63,386 nucleotides of DNA from Methanomassiliicoccales archaeon (GTDB taxonomy: Archaea > Thermoplasmatota > Thermoplasmata > Methanomassiliicoccales > UBA472): assembly GCA_035527755.1 (NCBI GenBank), contig DATKZX010000008.1, positions 139,186-202,571 of the forward strand. Direction: 5' to 3'. Each line of letters opens with the position of its first letter. Within the stretch, counting starts at the first letter, position 1. Below the pieces are notes generated by a model that saw only the letters and a program-made list of their open reading frames with translations, was not told the DNA's origin and ran no database searches. A program made the translations under genes and the position numbers. This document shows positions 61,293 to 63,386 of the stretch, in pieces.

Positions 61293-62105
61293 TCACTCGA
61301 CCTTCGGGGCCGGATTTCGATCACGGTTCGTGCATGACCCGATGATCTTGACACAATTGTTTTTCAATGTATCGTCGTACTCGAGCAGCGCATCGATGTT
61401 GAAAACGATCCTCATGTTCTCCTTGGTAAGAACATCTTCAGGGGTTCCGATGGCGAAAACCCTATGATCGTGGATCAGTACGATCCTATCGCAGTACTTG
61501 ACCACCATTGGAAGGTCGTGCGATACGATTACCACGGTGAGGTCCTCTTCGTCGGACAATCTCTTGACCAGTTCCAGAACCTCGAACTGATGGTTGATGT
61601 CCAGATGCAGGGTGGGTTCGTCCAGCAGTATTATCTCCGGCCTTTGCGCGATGGCCCTGGCTATGATCACACGCTGGCGTTCTCCTCCGCTCATCGTATT
61701 TATGAGCCTGTCCGAGAACTCTTTGATGTTGGTCTTCTCCATCGCTTCATCAACGATGCGTGCGTCCTCCAACGATTCTCCCTGAAAACGGTCCAGGAAC
61801 GGCATGCGTCCCATCATCACGATGTCCCTTACCGAGAAGGCGAACCTGATCTCGTTGCTCTGCGGGACCACCGCGATATGCCGTGCAATCCTCCTCTTGG
61901 ATATTTCCTCTAGGTCGGTGCCATCCATGAGCACTTTCCCAACATTTGGATGAAGGTTGCGGTTCAAAAGCTTCAGGAGCGTGGTCTTACCGCATCCGTT
62001 AGGCCCCAAAATGCCTATGATCTCTCCTTTCTTGACCCCCAGGTCCACGTTCTCCAGGACTGGTTTTTCCTTGTATGAGAAGCCGATGTCCTCGATCTTC
62101 ATCAT
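61293..62105 (-). CDS. ABC transporter ATP-binding protein (iron-chelate/cobalamin type)
   Basis: This FecE/BtuD-like ATPase has 270 residues. Walker A GPNGCGKTT is near 34, with signature MSGGERQRVIIARA, Walker B ILLDEPTLHLD and VSHD. ATG 62105 overlaps the permease stop (TGATG). It takes energy for uptake of a metal chelate or corrinoid. Confidence 0.92.
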   Translation of the reverse strand: MMKIEDIGFSYKEKPVLENVDLGVKKGEIIGILGPNGCGKTTLLKLLNRNLHPNVGKVLMDGTDLEEISKRRIARHIAVVPQSNEIRFAFSVRDIVMMGRMPFLDRFQGESLEDARIVDEAMEKTNIKEFSDRLINTMSGGERQRVIIARAIAQRPEIILLDEPTLHLDINHQFEVLELVKRLSDEEDLTVVIVSHDLPMVVKYCDRIVLIHDHRVFAIGTPEDVLTKENMRIVFNIDALLEYDDTLKNNCVKIIGSCTNRDRNPAPKVE

Positions 62106-63130
62106 CAATCCCACCCCATTTCACTGCGTCTTCTGCGCAGAAGGTATATGAAATACGGAGCACCGATGAGCGCCGTCATTATCCCTATGGGGAGAATGCC
62201 TAGGCTGGGCGCGATGACCCTGGAGATATAATCGCACATTAGCAGGAAAGCGGCGCCACCTAGCAATGTCGCCGGAAGCAGCGCCCGGTTGTTCGGCCCT
62301 ATCATGATGCGCAGGATGTGCGGCACCACCAGTCCGACGAAACCGATGACCCCGACGTACGCCACCGCGGCCGCGGTCACCAGCGCGGACGCGACCAGAA
62401 GCTGAAGCCTTATCTTCCTGACCTCCACACCAAGGTCCATCGCGTGGGCGTCCCCCAGCATCATCGCGTTGAGGTCTCGGGAGCTGGACAACATTATCAG
62501 ACATCCCGCGGTGATCAGCGGGGCCACGATCATGATGTTGTTCCAGTTGGCGTTGGTAAGATTACCCATGGTCCAATAGATGATACCCTGCATCTGGTCT
62601 CCCGCCAGGTACGTCAGGAGGGATACGATGGCTGAAAGGAACGATCCGACCGCTATGCCTGCCAGAAGAAGTGTTTCGGTCGGTACGCGCCCCCCGACAT
62701 GGGCTATCGAATAGACCAGGAACAGGGTGGCCATGCATGTCACGAACGCCAGTAAAGGGATCAGTAACAACGAGGGGATCCACGATATCGTGAAGGTGAG
62801 TCCGATGGCTGCGCCAAGAGAAGCTCCTGAAGAGAGTCCCAGTATGTACGGGGAGGCCATGGGATTCCTGAACAAGGCCTGCATGACCCCTCCAGCTATG
62901 GCCAGTCCTGCCCCGATGAGGCAGGCCATGATCACGCGGGGAAGGTTCATCTTCCATACTATGATGATGTTCGTCTCTGACCCAATGCCTAAAAGCGCCC
63001 AGAAAGCCTCCTCGAAGGACAGAGGAACGAATGCCTGCGCCAGGTCCAGGACCATGAATATGATCAGAATGATTAACAAGGCCGCAAAGACCGTTATCGT
63101 CCTTCTACGCCTCTTTGCGACATTTTCCAT
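62105..63130 (-). CDS. ABC transporter permease of the FecCD/BtuC family
   Basis: This 341-residue, roughly ten-helix permease has MNLPRVIMACLIGAGLAIAG near residue 58 and VGFVGLVVPHILRI near 265, both hallmark FecCD segments. It lies between the substrate-binding protein and ATPase genes. Substrate is either a siderophore-type chelate or cobamide. Confidence 0.92.
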   Translation of the reverse strand: MENVAKRRRRTITVFAALLIILIIFMVLDLAQAFVPLSFEEAFWALLGIGSETNIIIVWKMNLPRVIMACLIGAGLAIAGGVMQALFRNPMASPYILGLSSGASLGAAIGLTFTISWIPSLLLIPLLAFVTCMATLFLVYSIAHVGGRVPTETLLLAGIAVGSFLSAIVSLLTYLAGDQMQGIIYWTMGNLTNANWNNIMIVAPLITAGCLIMLSSSRDLNAMMLGDAHAMDLGVEVRKIRLQLLVASALVTAAAVAYVGVIGFVGLVVPHILRIMIGPNNRALLPATLLGGAAFLLMCDYISRVIAPSLGILPIGIMTALIGAPYFIYLLRRRRSEMGWD

Positions 63131-63188
63131 GGTCCACCTCAGATTAAATCATGATAAAATTGTTTGGATGGGGCAAGGGGATACCCCA

Positions 63189-63386
63189 TCAGTCCTTTCC
63201 ATCTCTCTTTCGCGTCGCAAAGACCACAGCGACCGCTCCTACGACAACCAGGATGCCGACAGCGGCGTAGAGCAGCGTATTATCATCGCTGTCGTCCACG
63301 GTCTGCACCGGGATATCACCCTCAAAGTAATCTGGATAGAGCAGGCAGGCCACCGTCCACAGACCTTCGGTCGCGTCCGGGCAATA
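63189..63386 (-). CDS. ABC transporter substrate-binding protein (C-terminal end only)
   Basis: The last 65 residues are visible. They read YCPDATEGLWTVACLLYPDY, typical of the end of iron-siderophore or B12 binding proteins. A short linker (DDSDDN), a single C-terminal transmembrane anchor and a basic tail follow. The anchor keeps the receptor on the outer face of the archaeal membrane. The remainder lies beyond the window. Confidence 0.8.
   Translation of the reverse strand, partial: YCPDATEGLWTVACLLYPDYFEGDIPVQTVDDSDDNTLLYAAVGILVVVGAVAVVFATRKRDGKD

Overview
The window is archaeal DNA. It has TATA-box promoters, several leaderless starts, the archaeal exosome/proteasome gene cluster, an archaeal-order ribosomal protein operon with eukaryote-like proteins (L37Ae, S4e, L32e, L19e, aIF1, both RNase P proteins), an archaeal initiator tRNA-Met, Cbf5, RaSEA, MptA and FtsZ. 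HdrA at the left edge points to a methanogen or a close relative. Gene content and base composition fit Thermoplasmatota near Methanomassiliicoccales, but that placement is inference.

Layout. 1-3.9 kb: hdrA (cut by the edge), a membrane RING/zinc-ribbon protein, ftsZ and RNase P protein 2. 4-9.8 kb: proteasome alpha, SBDS, Rrp4-Rrp41-Rrp42, L37Ae, RpoP, Pcc1, prefoldin beta and a DHH phosphoesterase. RpoP is too short for default ORF cut-offs, and Pcc1 starts well inside a longer open frame. 9.8-13.7 kb: TyrRS, a CoA-disulfide-reductase-like flavoprotein, RaSEA and a small conserved protein. 13.7-29.5 kb: a long leader, then a gap-free run from rpl3 to cbf5 that includes secY, a DUF106/EMC3-type insertase and cmk. 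29.5-34.6 kb: a beta-CASP nuclease under a palindromic operator-like site, then an accessory island of tandem, 5'-truncated, partly AT-rich membrane-protein cassettes. 34.8-37.9 kb: a three-gene operon of a RecA-like protein without Walker motifs, a small helical protein and a PolB2-like polymerase. 38-45 kb: a TctA-like permease, an ABC-2 exporter, purine salvage genes and DUF504. 45.4-47.2 kb: a TPD-family nuclease next to a membrane-embedded Cas4-like nuclease. 47.2-50.2 kb: glmS and glmU. 50.3-52.5 kb: two RecA/KaiC-superfamily proteins. 52.7-56.3 kb: glpC-glpB-glpA. 56.4-61.1 kb: initiator tRNA, SCP2-like protein, RNase HII, mptA without a normal start codon, HAD phosphatase, TPR protein, PanD-type decarboxylase and a radical SAM protein. 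61.3 kb to the end: a metal-chelate/corrinoid ABC importer.

The strongest candidates for undescribed biology are: the tandem cassettes at 30.75-34.58 kb (conserved N-terminal part, variable membrane C-terminus, coupled small PH-like membrane partner), which look like polymorphic or silent cassettes; the RecA-paralog/PolB2 operon, which resembles a bacterial mutasome; and the membrane-anchored Cas4-like nuclease beside a TPD nuclease. None of these functions can be proven from the sequence alone.
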